Source of the DNA: Coemansia sp. RSA 487
Lineage: Eukaryota > Kickxellomycota > Kickxellomycetes > Kickxellales > Kickxellaceae
DNA length: 64,000 nt
Assembly: GCA_027577595.1 (NCBI GenBank)
Contig: JANBRJ010000006.1
Location: forward strand, 1-64,000
Direction of reading: 5' to 3'
Shown here: positions 41,667-52,900 of the stretch, piece by piece
How the letters are laid out: the number at the start of each line of letters is the position of its first letter
Position numbering within the stretch: position 1 is the first letter of the stretch
Notes under the pieces: generated by a model
The model's input: only the letters and a program-made list of their open reading frames with translations
What the model was told of the DNA's origin: nothing
The model's database searches: none
Translations under genes and position numbers: made by a program

Positions 41667-43553
41667 ATGCACCATAGTTCCTATGTAAATGCTGCAGCTT
41701 CTGAAACTACAAGAAGATTTCGTCGGCGGAGTCTGACTATTTATCCCAAAAACATGGGGGTATTTGTAGCATTTTGCTCGTTTTTAGCACTGGCGCTTGG
41801 TCCTGGGCTGATGAATGCGTACGGCGTGTATGAAGAAGAGTATAGTCGGCTATATGACAACAAGGACGGCGGGCACTATTCCAGTGCACTTGGAGTGCCC
41901 GTGATCTTTATTGGTGTTATCCAGATATTTATCGCAAATACGTTGAGACCCATTGGAAGCCGTACTATGCATAAGCTAGGGCCAGGCCCATGTGTTTTTG
42001 TCGGTGGCATTATCATGAGCATCGGGCTGCTCAGTGCCAGCTACTCGCAGCATATTTGGGAACTCTGTCTAACCCAGGGCGTGGTGTTTGGTGTTGGCGT
42101 ATGCTTGGTGTGGGTTTCTGCTGCGTCCGCGCCATCGTCGTGGTTCATCAAGAATTGCAGCATGGTTACTGGAATCACCCATATGGGGCTTGGTATTGGC
42201 GGGTTTGTGTATTCGCAGCTGACTAGATACTTTTTGGAAAAGTCGGGAACCGGAGGATCTCTGCGCTGGTTATCGCTGACCACGCTTGTTGGTGCTACTG
42301 TGGTCAGTCTGGGCATCCATAACAGACATTATGAGCAGCCGTGCCAAAACGATAAAAATAAGCCTGCCATTCCGAGTGTGCGCTGGTCGAGGTTCTTGGA
42401 AGACCAAGTTGAAAAGCTGCCGGAACTTGACCACGACTCGGATGCAGACTTTGACGATTGCGAGAATACGCCATCAATTGCGCATAAAAAAGCAAATGGT
42501 GGAGAAAATGAAGGGACGAGCGTGAATGGCAGCAGCCTCTCTGCCACCGCCCAGCAGCTGCCTTTACGAAATACGACAGAGCAGTTGAGATGCCATTCCA
42601 AAACAAGTATCGAAATAAAGGAGCTTGATACTGATCCCAAAGCACCAGCCAAGAGCCTCAATCAACTGTCACCTGCAAAACCAAAAACTGTACGCACTTC
42701 AAGACATGTGCATTTTGCGCCTGATGTTTACAGAAAAGCCACGTTGGATAAGCTTGAGAGCCTTGCTCGGGACGATTCTCCCCTCGACAGACGTCGCCGT
42801 ACAGCAATATACTCGCAGAACCTGCACAGACACAGCAGCCAAGCAAGAGCCCCACAGACCGATGTGATACTATCTGACAATGTTGTGTTTGATTTAGCGA
42901 CAACACCATGTGATGCAGATGCCAAGACAAGAACCGGTGTCATGGTCCGTTTTGCTACTATTGCCCGAAACTGGAGACTGTGTCTATTTGTGCTCGGTAC
43001 TGGTGTGGGCCAGGTCGGATGGTATCTTCTTCTTCTGCTTATCACGTCAATTAGCGTGTCTGTCGGTCTAGATGTCCACAATGCAGCAATGATATTGGGA
43101 ACAATCAACGCTGCCTCTGCTGTTGGACGATTCGCAGCAGGCTATGCGGCAGACATGGTCGGTCCAACAAACGCTCTATTGCTATTCACCGTTTTAGCCA
43201 CAGCATCCAGCGCTATACTCTTCATCTCCAGTCTCGGCTTCCACTTGCTTGTCACTTATGGCTGTCTGTGTGGCGCATCCATCGGCGCTGCAGACCCATT
43301 GGCATCCATGGCTGCGGTTACTCAGTTTGGCACACCTCGCGCGATAACAACTATTAGCATGATATACGGGAGCATTGGTGTATTTGTTGCTATATTGGCA
43401 CCCAATGCTAGGGTTGTCATTGAAAGGCTAGGCAGTGGAGGCACAAACTTTGCACCGTTCTATGTCTTTATAGTGCTTGTATTTGCTGTCAGCACGCTGC
43501 TGCTCTTGGCGTTTAGATTGTGTATCTCTCATAAGTTTCTTGTTCGTGTTTAG
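41667..43553 (+). CDS. MFS transporter, monocarboxylate-transporter-like
   Basis: 628 residues, single exon, ATG start. Two blocks of about six membrane segments (from about residue 28 to 215 and 425 to 625) are separated by a ~200-residue hydrophilic loop rich in Ser/Thr, Lys and Asp/Glu, the layout of fungal MCT/Mch-type carriers. TM1 reads GPGLMNAYGVYEEEY, like the 'G..N.FGV' of that family, and TM4/5 contain VSAASAPSSWF and GLGIGGFVYSQL. Some fungal relatives carry riboflavin or organic acids; others are orphan. The substrate cannot be assigned. The long loop may be regulatory. Confidence 0.85.
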   Translation: MHHSSYVNAAASETTRRFRRRSLTIYPKNMGVFVAFCSFLALALGPGLMNAYGVYEEEYSRLYDNKDGGHYSSALGVPVIFIGVIQIFIANTLRPIGSRTMHKLGPGPCVFVGGIIMSIGLLSASYSQHIWELCLTQGVVFGVGVCLVWVSAASAPSSWFIKNCSMVTGITHMGLGIGGFVYSQLTRYFLEKSGTGGSLRWLSLTTLVGATVVSLGIHNRHYEQPCQNDKNKPAIPSVRWSRFLEDQVEKLPELDHDSDADFDDCENTPSIAHKKANGGENEGTSVNGSSLSATAQQLPLRNTTEQLRCHSKTSIEIKELDTDPKAPAKSLNQLSPAKPKTVRTSRHVHFAPDVYRKATLDKLESLARDDSPLDRRRRTAIYSQNLHRHSSQARAPQTDVILSDNVVFDLATTPCDADAKTRTGVMVRFATIARNWRLCLFVLGTGVGQVGWYLLLLLITSISVSVGLDVHNAAMILGTINAASAVGRFAAGYAADMVGPTNALLLFTVLATASSAILFISSLGFHLLVTYGCLCGASIGAADPLASMAAVTQFGTPRAITTISMIYGSIGVFVAILAPNARVVIERLGSGGTNFAPFYVFIVLVFAVSTLLLLAFRLCISHKFLVRV

Positions 43554-43832
43554 TGAAGAATACTCCCCCCAGTTGTACAAATAATTTGTTTTTTTTTCTT
43601 TTTTCGTATATGAAATGCATCACGTGGATTTTTGTAGCAAGCCGCATAACGTTTTCATCGTCACCCAAGCTGTACAGCTAGTTTCTGACAACGAATTGTG
43701 GAAGAATTTTTTCATTTGTATCAAAACGTTATATGCATCATTTATTGTTCTGTAGTCTATATTACCATTCTATCCCTTTTTACTTGTAACGTACACGATA
43801 AATCTTCGAGAGTGTAAAGAAGACGACTAAAA

Positions 43833-44603
43833 ATGAGCTCGTCAACAACAACAGCAGCAGCAGCAGCAGCATCAGAGAAAACAAAAGGAGCAACGGCCAA
43901 AGAAACTAAAGCCAAAGCAAAGGCGGATGCCAAGGGTTCAGGAAACAAAGATAATGAAGGCAAAGGCCCAGCTGACTCGGCAAAATCTCAATCATCTCCA
44001 GCAAGCAAATCAAATGCAAAGTCGTCTTCTGCAGGCGGGAAAGCAAGCGACAGCACAACAAAGGACGCGACAACGCCAGGAAAGGAAGGAAAAGTAACCA
44101 AGAAGATGCTCAAGGAGGCAGAGCAGGAATTAGTTCAGCTGCTTCTCAAGAAGAAGCAAGCGGACCGCAACCTGATGGACACCGAAGCATCGATATACGA
44201 TTTTGAGACATCGTATTTCGAGAGCTCTGGGAATGATGGCAACATTGTGCATGGGTTCGAGGGCTACTTGAACACCGGACGGCATGAAAGACGCCAGATG
44301 CACTTTACTGATGCGGACAGGATTTTCTCTCAATCTTCAGCAACCTTTAAAAAGGCTCAGGAAGCGAGGATTGCAGCATCGTTCTTGGACTCGGATTCGG
44401 ACGAGTCCATTTCCAGTCATGCTACAGGTGCGGGGCGTCCGCGGATGCGTAAGAATGCATCGGCGATGGATATCGGTGCAGGTGGAGGAAGTACGATCAA
44501 GCATCATGCTGGGAATCGGCAAGGCACACCGGGCTCCCGCGGAACACCCACACCGGCTGGACGAACAACAAAGAAAATCAAATTATCGATGGACGCCAGC
44601 TAA
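43833..44603 (+). CDS. EAF6: NuA4 histone acetyltransferase subunit Eaf6 (MEAF6)
   Basis: 256 residues. The conserved core runs from LKEAEQELVQLLLKKKQADRN through IYDFETSYFESSG, NIVHGFEGYL and FTDADRIFSQSSATF, the Eaf6 signature (coiled-coil helix followed by 'IYxFExSYL...GNIxxGxxGYL...DRxFSxSS'). It is a small structural subunit of the NuA4 and NuA3 acetyltransferase complexes. The ~85-residue N-terminus is low complexity: Thr/Ala repeats encoded by a CAG-type microsatellite at about 43842-43874, then Lys/Ser/Gly-rich. The C-terminal tail is disordered. No intron seen. Confidence 0.92.
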   Translation: MSSSTTTAAAAAASEKTKGATAKETKAKAKADAKGSGNKDNEGKGPADSAKSQSSPASKSNAKSSSAGGKASDSTTKDATTPGKEGKVTKKMLKEAEQELVQLLLKKKQADRNLMDTEASIYDFETSYFESSGNDGNIVHGFEGYLNTGRHERRQMHFTDADRIFSQSSATFKKAQEARIAASFLDSDSDESISSHATGAGRPRMRKNASAMDIGAGGGSTIKHHAGNRQGTPGSRGTPTPAGRTTKKIKLSMDAS

Positions 44604-45471
44604 TTAATGTTGTGTTTAACATTTAGTTTTATTTATGTCCTAATAATCGCGACACATCTCCTATCTTACATCCATCTCCTATCAAGATTTAATAGACACA
44701 TGTGCAACACGCAGTCCCAAATGATGCCTATCTATTTGTGTCAGGAGATGTAGAGATAGAGAGATGTTGGGGGGTATCACCTTAAACTAATTGTTTTTTT
44801 TTCCATTTCCTTTTTGTTTGGCATCCAGACATACATGCAACGTGGTCAAAATCGATAACATAATAGGACTGAAGTTGTATCCTACCAGAGCCATTTACCA
44901 ATATAGAAGATACCCGAATCTGAAACGTCTGGTGCAAAAATAAATACAAGGAGATTTGTGTAATTCTGCATTATGCATGATATAAAAAAAAGCTAGAAGC
45001 AACTTTCTGCAGCCCTCCATCATCTTCGCTCATTTCAAGCGAATCATCAAGTGGTAAACGGAAACATAAAAATAGCAGATTCTTTTTTTGCGCTGGCTGA
45101 TTATGCCAAATCACAACTTGGTGGCTGCTTTCCTACACCCCCCAATCCTTGTGCAGTCTCGCGGATGCTTTGACAACTTATAACCATGGACAAAATCGAC
45201 AAGTACAGCAGCCCTTTCTCTCTCCTCTCTTTATTGTTCTTTTGTTTTTCTACTGCCATTTGTACCTGTTCTCTGGAGTATCAAAGGGCCCCTCTTATAC
45301 AAGCTACTGTGGCAAACAGAACCTTACCTTTCTTTTAGCTTTGTTATCTTTGCCAAACCTTCAACCTTGTCTTTAACAGGCTCACTCTAGTCCATAGCAA
45401 TTTTGGTGTTATTTAAAGCAGTGGCGTGTTGTTTAGCTCTTGTATAAACTTTTCTGAATAGCAGCTGCGCA
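44604..45471. other. Intergenic, TPS promoter
   Basis: About 870 bases with pyrimidine-rich tracts toward the right. It holds one STRE-like CCCCT at 45289-45293. No gene seen. Confidence 0.5.
45289..45293 (+). promoter_or_regulatory. Candidate stress-response element (STRE core)
   Basis: CCCCT about 180 bases upstream of the trehalose synthase start. In yeast, STRE elements drive trehalose genes under stress. A 5-base match is weak on its own and the factor in this lineage is unknown. Confidence 0.25.
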
Positions 45472-48298
45472 ATGTCTGACAGCAATAGCAGTGGAAATAA
45501 CGGATCTTCTGATCCATCACATCTTATAGTTGTGTCCAACCGTCTTCCAGTCACGCTTGCGCAGAAGGGGAGCGAATGGTCGTTCCAGCTTAGCTCTGGC
45601 GGACTCGTGTCGGCACTCAGCGGATTAAAGCGCGAAATGTCGTTTACGTGGGTCGGGTGGCCAGGAAAGGACTTTGGGCAAGAGGATCGCACAAAGATCA
45701 ATGGGCTGCTGAAGGAGAACTCTTGCAGCGCCGTGTATCTGGACGACGAAACCGCCGAGCTCTACTACAACGGCTTTGCAAACAGGTAAGTTTCAAAACG
45801 CTGAATGTTTTCTTTTCTGGTTGTTTGTGACGGCGTGCTGCGTGAGTTTATTGATACGATGCGTTTTGTTCTTTATCTGCCGTTGAATCCGAGCCCCCTT
45901 TTCTTTTTCTCTCACTATCTTGTGTCAGCTGGTCCATCTGCTATCTTGCGCAGATTTATTTGATTGAATTGTCTGTTGGTGCAGATGCATTTGCTCTGCG
46001 CACTGCTCCGAGCACTAGACATGTGGGAACAGAGAGGCGTTTTTATTAAAAAATTCACTTTCGCTTTTCACATATCTGCAAATGGCATATGTGCAAGATG
46101 CACACTCCCTGCTTTCCTGCTGCATACATGTTAAATTAAAAATCAGTAACTGGCTTTTCCGCCATGTCCACTGAACGCTTGCACCAATACATTTTTGTCC
46201 ACCGATTTTCAACTGTAGCATTCTCTGGCCGCTGTTCCACTACCATCCGGGCGAGATGGTCTTTGAAGAGGCTGCGTGGGACGCCTACCAGCGTGCCAAC
46301 AAGGCGTTTGCCGATTCCATTGTAGACATTGTCAGGGACGGTGATCTTGTATGGATCCACGACTACCATCTGATGCTGATGCCCCTTATGCTGCGCAAGC
46401 TTCTGGACGAGCGCGGCCTAAAGAACGTCAAGATTGGCTGGTTCCTGCACACGCCCTTCCCCAGCAGCGAACTGTACCGCATTCTTCCCGTGCGCAAGGA
46501 GATCCTTGAGGGCGTGTTGGCAGCCGATCTCCTTGGGTTCCACACATACGACTATGCCCGGCACTTTTTATCCAGCTGCGCACGTATTTTGGGCCTCCAG
46601 ACAACGCCCGATGTTGTGGAAACTGACAGCCGGATGGTGCATGTAGGCACGTTCCCGATTGGCATCGATCCAACCAAGTTCGCAGAGGCCCTGGAAACAG
46701 TCGATGTCAAAAAGCGGCTCGGTGAGTTTGAGGAAAAGTTCAAGGGCTCAAAGGTCATTGTGGGCGTCGACAGACTTGACTACATCAAGGGCGTGCCGCA
46801 AAAGCTGCTTGCCTTCGAGCAGTTTTTGAGCGAGTTCCCCGAGTTCGTGGGCAAGGTGGTCCTAGTCCAGGTGGCTGTGCCATCGCGCGGCGATGTAGAA
46901 GAGTACCGGCTCCTGATCTCCAACGTCAACGAGCTGGTTGGACGCATCAACGGACGCTTTGGAACCGTCGAGTACACGCCCATCCACTTCCTGCACAAGT
47001 CGGTTACATTCACCGAGCTGGTGTCGCTGTACGCAGTGTCTGACGTGTGCCTGATCACGTCGACACGTGATGGCATGAACCTTGTGTCATACGAGTACGT
47101 GGCCTCGCAGCGCAACCACCATGGTGTCCTTGTTCTGTCCGAGTTTGCTGGCGCCGCGCAGTCCCTTAACGGATCGATCATCATCAACTCATGGAACATT
47201 GGAGAAGTATCCGACGCCATCTACCAGGCGCTGTCGATGTCTCCTGAGCAGCGCGAGGCCAACTTCAAGACACTCTCCAAGTATGTTAGCAAATACACAG
47301 CCGCGTACTGGGGTGTCTCCTTTATCAGCGAGCTCAAGCGCGTCAGCCATGCAGCCGACGAACTCGCACAGCTGCCAAAGCTTACCTCGTCGATCGTGTC
47401 GACAAAGTTCTGTGCCACGAGCAAGCAGCGTCTTATTCTGCTGGACTACGATGGCACGCTGAGTGCAACAAAGACCATCCCCGAGTTTGCTCGGCCGTCG
47501 CCGCTGGCGCTCAACACGCTACGCAAGCTGGCGGAACAGCCCAACACCCTGGTGTACGTCTTCTCGGGACGCATCCGTGCGCACATGGACCGGTGGTTCC
47601 GTGGCATCGACATTGGGCTTGTTGCTGAGCACGGGTTATTCTACAAGCACCCGCAGGCGGCACTGGAGCAGATGATGAGTTCGCCGATCGTGACGCCGAC
47701 CGGTGACGCCAGCGACGCGGCAGAGTCCTCGGACAGGGAGCATGAGCCGCTGCTGCACGCAATGAACAAACTTGACAACGGGTGGTATAGCCTTGTACAA
47801 CATAAGGACCCGCAGTGGCGTGAGGCGGTGTTGCCTCTGTTCCAGCACTACACGGAGCGCACGCCCGGCTCGTTCATCGAGGAAAAGGAGATCGATATTA
47901 CATGGCACTACCGCAACACCGATCCAGAGTTTGGGCAGTGGCAGGCCAACGAGCTGAAGGTGAACCTGGAGCGCGTCCTTGCACACCTGCCGCTGACGAT
48001 CGTCAATGGTAACAAGACCGTCGAGGTGCGCCCGTCGCGCATCGATAAGGCGTATGCGCTTAGGTCCATCATGAAGAACCTGAGTGATATTGAGCTTGGC
48101 TTTATCATGGCTGTTGGCGATGGAAGATACGACGAGCACTTGTTCGCCTATCTTGCAAGCGAGTTCTCGTCTTTGCCGCTTATCACTAGCACCGTTGGCC
48201 GCAAGTGCACAGAGGCAAAGTACTATATCCCCAATGTCGACTCTGTGCTGACCATTCTGTCCAAGCTGGCGGTGGAGCCGGCCGACCAGCAAGCTTAG
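45472..48298 (+). CDS. TPS1: Trehalose-6-phosphate synthase fused to trehalose-6-phosphatase
   Basis: Two exons: 45472-45785 and 46219-48298, phase 2 across a 433-nt intron; the join restores NGFANSILWPLFHYHPGE. The product is 797 residues. The N-terminal GT20 domain keeps all key residues: NRLPV, WVGWPG, WIHDYHL, GWFLHTPFPS, GVDRLDYIKG, RDGMNLVSYEY. It should make trehalose-6-phosphate from UDP-glucose and glucose-6-phosphate. The C-terminal HAD phosphatase has DYDGTLS, VFSGR, NGNKTVEVRP and GDGRYDE; the last is usually GDDxTDE, so the second Asp is Gly. It may be bifunctional; the phosphatase step is less certain. Yeast splits these roles between Tps1 and Tps2; the intact synthase site favours a TPS1-type name. 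Confidence 0.93.
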
Positions 48299-48508
48299 TA
48301 CTTTTCTTTTATGTAATTTTTTTTTGATGAAATTTGGATTTTTTTTGTTGGACCTTTACCATATCACGTGCCTCGTGTGTGTGCGTGTGTTTTTTAAAGG
48401 CTGTTGCAAATATACACGTATTCGTTTCTCATTCTCTCTATGCTATGATTTTTTTTTAATTTGTTCTCTTGCCCTGTAGCATTTATTATATTCACCTCAA
48501 AGCATAGA
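48299..48508. other. Short intergenic, VTA1 promoter
   Basis: 210 bases with a CACGTG box at about 48366 and TG-rich repeats. This is the compact promoter between two co-directional genes. Confidence 0.4.
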
Positions 48509-49822
48509 ATGGCGGATCCAAAGCAAGTACCAGAGGAGCTCAAAGAAATAGTGCCGTACATTCAACGAGCGCAGGAAGTGGCCAAAGTAGACCCAGTAGT
48601 ATCGTATTTTTGCAAGTACTATGCAGTGCGTCGAGCAATCAGCAGTGGCGGCAAGACGTCAAAGGAGAGCCAAGAGTATCTGGCGCTTTTGATGGACGAA
48701 TTGGAGTACGAGAAGGGGCAGCTCAGCTGGCACGGAAGCATGAAGGACGACCCAACAGCATCCAAACATTGTATTGTGTTTGGCCTGAAGATATTTGCAA
48801 AGGCCGACACTGAGGACCGTAGTATGAGGGCTGGGAAGGTGACAGCTAGGAACTTTATTGTTGCGTCGCAGTTCCTTCAGATCATCGCGTCGTTTGGTGA
48901 GCTTCCAGAGGATATTGCTGAGAAAATCAAGTACGCTAAGTGGAGGGCCGCTGAGATCCTCAAGGCCATAAGGGAGGGCCGGGCGCCGGCTCCTGTTCCA
49001 GATAACGGCGGCCAGAATGGAGTTGATCAGATGAATGTGGCTGGTGATGTGCCTCCTGTAAGCAATAACAGCAGTCCCGCGCAGTTCTTGGGGAATAATG
49101 CAAACGATATCCTTGGCTGGCCATCGCCTCCGAACGTCTCGAGCCCCGGAAGCAGCTCTGCAGCAGCAGCAGGGCCCGCTACTACTACTGTGAGTGGTGG
49201 AACCCCTGCTGCTGCTGCTGCTGCCCCTGCTGGACAATGGACAGGTGGTGCTGGAGGAACCGGCAACTATCCGAGTGTATCATCGACTTCGCCACCGCCA
49301 ACAGGGCTCTACTCACAACAGCCGTACGTACAGCCCCCGCAAATGCAACAATCGCCTCCTCCTCAGCCATCTATCCAACCGCCGCAGATGCAAATGAACA
49401 CGCCTCAGTTCGATTCTCTGCCAAGCGTCCCCCACTCGTCGGTCCATTCCAGCAGAATATCACCTTCTCAGCAAAACCATCAAACCAATGTGCCGCCTTC
49501 CATTGACGAACAACGCGAAATAGCTGGTCCATCACAGTACCATAGCTCTGCTGCTGCTGCTGCTGCTTCTTCTTCTTCTTCTTCTTCTTCTTCTTCTTCT
49601 TCTGTTGCTCCACCAAGCGCCGCTGCTTTCATTCCTGTTCCTGCATCGAGTCTACCTGCCCAAATGAACTCCCAAGATGAAATTTGTTTGGACCCGACTG
49701 TTGCAAAGAACGCACAGAAGCATGCACGATGGGCGATCAGTGCCCTTGAGTATGATGATGTTGCTACGTCGATCGAAAACCTACAAAAGGCTATCCAGAT
49801 CCTTGCGCCATATCGAAAGTAA
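48509..49822 (+). CDS. VTA1: ESCRT-associated Vps4 cofactor Vta1/LIP5
   Basis: 437 residues from the ATG at 48509; the frame is open upstream but lacks an ATG. The N-terminal tandem-MIT (Vta1) region reads IVPYIQRAQEVAKVDPVVSY, YYAVRRAI and the following helices to about 160. A long Pro/Gln/Ala/Ser-rich linker follows. The C-terminal VSL domain is NAQKHARWAISALEYDDV...AIQILAPYRK, the helical hairpin that activates the Vps4 AAA ATPase. It promotes ESCRT-III disassembly in multivesicular body formation. The linker contains a (GCT)6-(TCT)12 microsatellite. It is convergent with ACC1, with only 114 bases between stops. Confidence 0.94.
   Translation: MADPKQVPEELKEIVPYIQRAQEVAKVDPVVSYFCKYYAVRRAISSGGKTSKESQEYLALLMDELEYEKGQLSWHGSMKDDPTASKHCIVFGLKIFAKADTEDRSMRAGKVTARNFIVASQFLQIIASFGELPEDIAEKIKYAKWRAAEILKAIREGRAPAPVPDNGGQNGVDQMNVAGDVPPVSNNSSPAQFLGNNANDILGWPSPPNVSSPGSSSAAAAGPATTTVSGGTPAAAAAAPAGQWTGGAGGTGNYPSVSSTSPPPTGLYSQQPYVQPPQMQQSPPPQPSIQPPQMQMNTPQFDSLPSVPHSSVHSSRISPSQQNHQTNVPPSIDEQREIAGPSQYHSSAAAAAASSSSSSSSSSSSVAPPSAAAFIPVPASSLPAQMNSQDEICLDPTVAKNAQKHARWAISALEYDDVATSIENLQKAIQILAPYRK
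49550..49603 (+). repeat. (GCT)6(TCT)12 microsatellite in VTA1
   Basis: Six GCT followed by twelve TCT codons encode poly-Ala then poly-Ser in the VTA1 linker. Confidence 0.9.
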
Positions 49823-49936
49823 CGACGTTTTAGTTTTGGTAAAAAAAAAATAACCACAATTTGATATTGAAGAAAGACCAAACTGAAACATTATAGAAAA
49901 TAAATAAATAAAAACATCATTTAGAAAGAGGCTTTT

Positions 49937-52900
49937 TTACTGAAGCTTGGCAAGAAGTTCCTTTCTGCGCTCAGGCGACAACTTCTGGAGAGCAGCAACA
50001 ATAGCAGCATCAGAAGCGCTCTCAACTTGGATGGAAACGCAGTCCTCCTCGGCCTTTGCAACATACGCGGCCAGCTTGGCAGCAATGGAGTCAGAAGCGT
50101 CCTCGAACCAAGAAGCGACGATCTTGTCGTCACGGGCAAAGTCAGCATCGGAGTGAGCGGCGTCCTGAGCAAACCACTGGCCAATAACATTGATGGCAGC
50201 GTTGCGTGTGAGATCGGGGACGCCAGCCTTCTGGATGGCCTTGAGGAGCTGCTCTTCGTGGAGACGGCGCTTGAGACGATAGAAGAAGTAAGTGCGCGCG
50301 TTGGCCCACTGGATCTCGCTGCGGATGACGCCCTTGGCAGCCATGCGGCCAGCGCGGTCATGGAGATCGGCAAACTGGACGGCGATCTGCGTGTACACGG
50401 GGAGCAGCGCCTTTTCGCGCGCATCGAGCGCTTGCTTGATGTCGGCCTTCTGCGCGGGCGCCAAATCGGGGTTCCCCAGCGCTTGGCGCAGCTCACGGAC
50501 CTGGGAGTCCAGCCGATCCATGCACGCAAGCATCTGCGGCTTGCGGAACTTGATCTCGACGATACCTTCGGGCTCAAGCACACCACCACGTGACTTCGTG
50601 TCGGCATACATTTCCATCATATCCGAGTTGATCGTCGGATCAACCACGACCCATGCGCCGCCGCGCAGCTCGCCGTTCGGCACAATGTACACAAACACCG
50701 GCTGCTTGTACTTGGACAGCGCATCGACTATGTACGCTCCGTACTTGAGCACCTCAAAGAACATGTCGCGCTGGCCACCCGAGAACCCACGCCAGTTGGC
50801 GAAGATCATTAGTGGCAGCTGCTCGCCGTTGTTGAAGTCCTGGATCGCCTGCGCTGTCTTGTACGCGCTGTTCGGATACCACACGGTTCCGGCCTCCTGC
50901 AGTACCTGCTCCTCGGACGTCGGGTTCGCCGGGTCCGCTGGGATGATGTTCTCCACCGTGCGGCCCTCCACCGCAATGACTCCCATGGGGATGCCACCTA
51001 GCCGTGCGCGACCCGTCACAACGGTACGCGCCCAGCCACCAAGCGTCTCGACAAACGATCCGCGATCAAAGAACCCGCTGAGCCAGCCGTTCTCCGTGTC
51101 GGCGCCCGCCAGGAACAGCCGCGGGTCGGACGGCCCCGCCGGCGGCTCGTACGCGATGCTGCGCTCGACCGGGTCGATCTGCATCACCGGCGACACGGGA
51201 AGCAGCGATGCGTCGCGCGCCTTGGGCACAAACGACATCCACCGCACGATCTTGCAAATACCCGTAAAGTCGTTCTCCGCCGTCATGTGCGACACACCGT
51301 TCTTGTACATGATCTGCGTGCCACCCAGCTGCAGATTCGACGTGTACACTTCGCGCCCAAGAACCTTGTTGAGCGCTTGTGCGCCCGTCAGGATGATCGG
51401 CTGGCCCTCGTTCTGGATCGACCGCTGACCCAGCCGCACCAGATATGCTCCGATACCGACGGAGCGGCACGTGACGAGCGTCACCGTGAAAATGTCATTG
51501 TAGGCACGCGACGTTTCACCAGCAATCATGCCCGACCCGCGCAGGTTCTCAACGCCCAGGCCGTCGGAGCTGCCCACGATGGTCAGCAGCCTGTGCCGCA
51601 CTTGGCCGTCGGGCATTGTGATTGGCGGCGCAGTGATAACTGAGCGCACCTTCCCTTCCTCCTTCGCCTCAAGCTTGGCGTAGTCGTCGTCGCTCAAGTA
51701 CAGGTACTCGAAGCCTTGCGCTGGGTCTGCGTCGTCGCGCCAGCATGGGCGGAATAGCTCACGGATCTCCTCGGCCAGCCCGATGCGTGCGCCCGAGTTC
51801 GCCGACAGGTACACGCGTGGGTACCCGTGCTCGCGAGCGTACTGCGTGGCGCGGAAGAATAGCATGTCCTCGTCGACGCCAAACGACCCAATCTTAAATG
51901 TAATGTCGTTGGCAATGACTACAACCTTGCGACCCTCGGGCGCCTCGGGCGTGTACATCGCCATCACCCACGCAACCATACCGCACGTGTTGCGTCCGGC
52001 CTCACGGTCGGATTCGACCAGAGTCTGCGACACCTCGTCCCAAACAAGCTCCTTGGCCTCTAGCAGCTGGCGTGGAGCCACAACAGCCGCTGTGGCGGTG
52101 GAGCGCGAGCTCGACAGCTTGGCAATCCGCGCCCATTGCACCGACACAGCCTGGTGGAACAGGTCGGGGAAGTCGTACACGTACGTGGTGCCCATGATAT
52201 GTGCCTTGTAGCGACGCGGCTGCAGCCATTCTTTGGGCTGATGCGGCGTCGACACGAGCATTTTGTTGTACGAGCCCGCGGGATGATCCAGCGAGTGGAA
52301 CACCCATTCGCCGTTCTCATCGCGTACCTCGATGTAGTTCTCGAGCTTGGGAACAAACCCGGATTTGTTGAAGATACAGAACCGGAACGGTGTCGGCATC
52401 TCCTGGTCGCTGCCCGTTTGCACAAGGAACCGGATCTCTGCTGCTGTCACGCGGAGCCTGAACAGCCGCTTTCCGTGCCTCTCGAGGAACCCGCGGTATG
52501 CCGGCTCAAAGTGCGACGCATCGAGGTTGAAGATCGGCAGGAAGCTGATGAACAGGTGGTTGCAGTCGCTGTTGGGATACTCAACCGACAGGATCTCCAG
52601 AGCATCCAGGATATCATTGAGCAGCCTGTCAGTCTCAGAAATCAGATAGTCGACCGTGGCAACCGATGTGCTCAGCCTTCCGGGTCGCACAAGAACGCGC
52701 ACAAAGAACCGACTGTCTGCAGAGTTTTGCTTGCTGACACCATGGTAGATGTGCAGCTGCCGGTTGTCGTTGAAGCACGGACGAATGTCAAAGTTCGACA
52801 GTCGGGGAAGCTCTAGCTGGTACGCAAGCCCAGGCTCGATGTGCCGGATCGTCTTGTCTTCGCTAAAGTCAATGTTCTCGCGGTACGTAAACGTGCCTGG

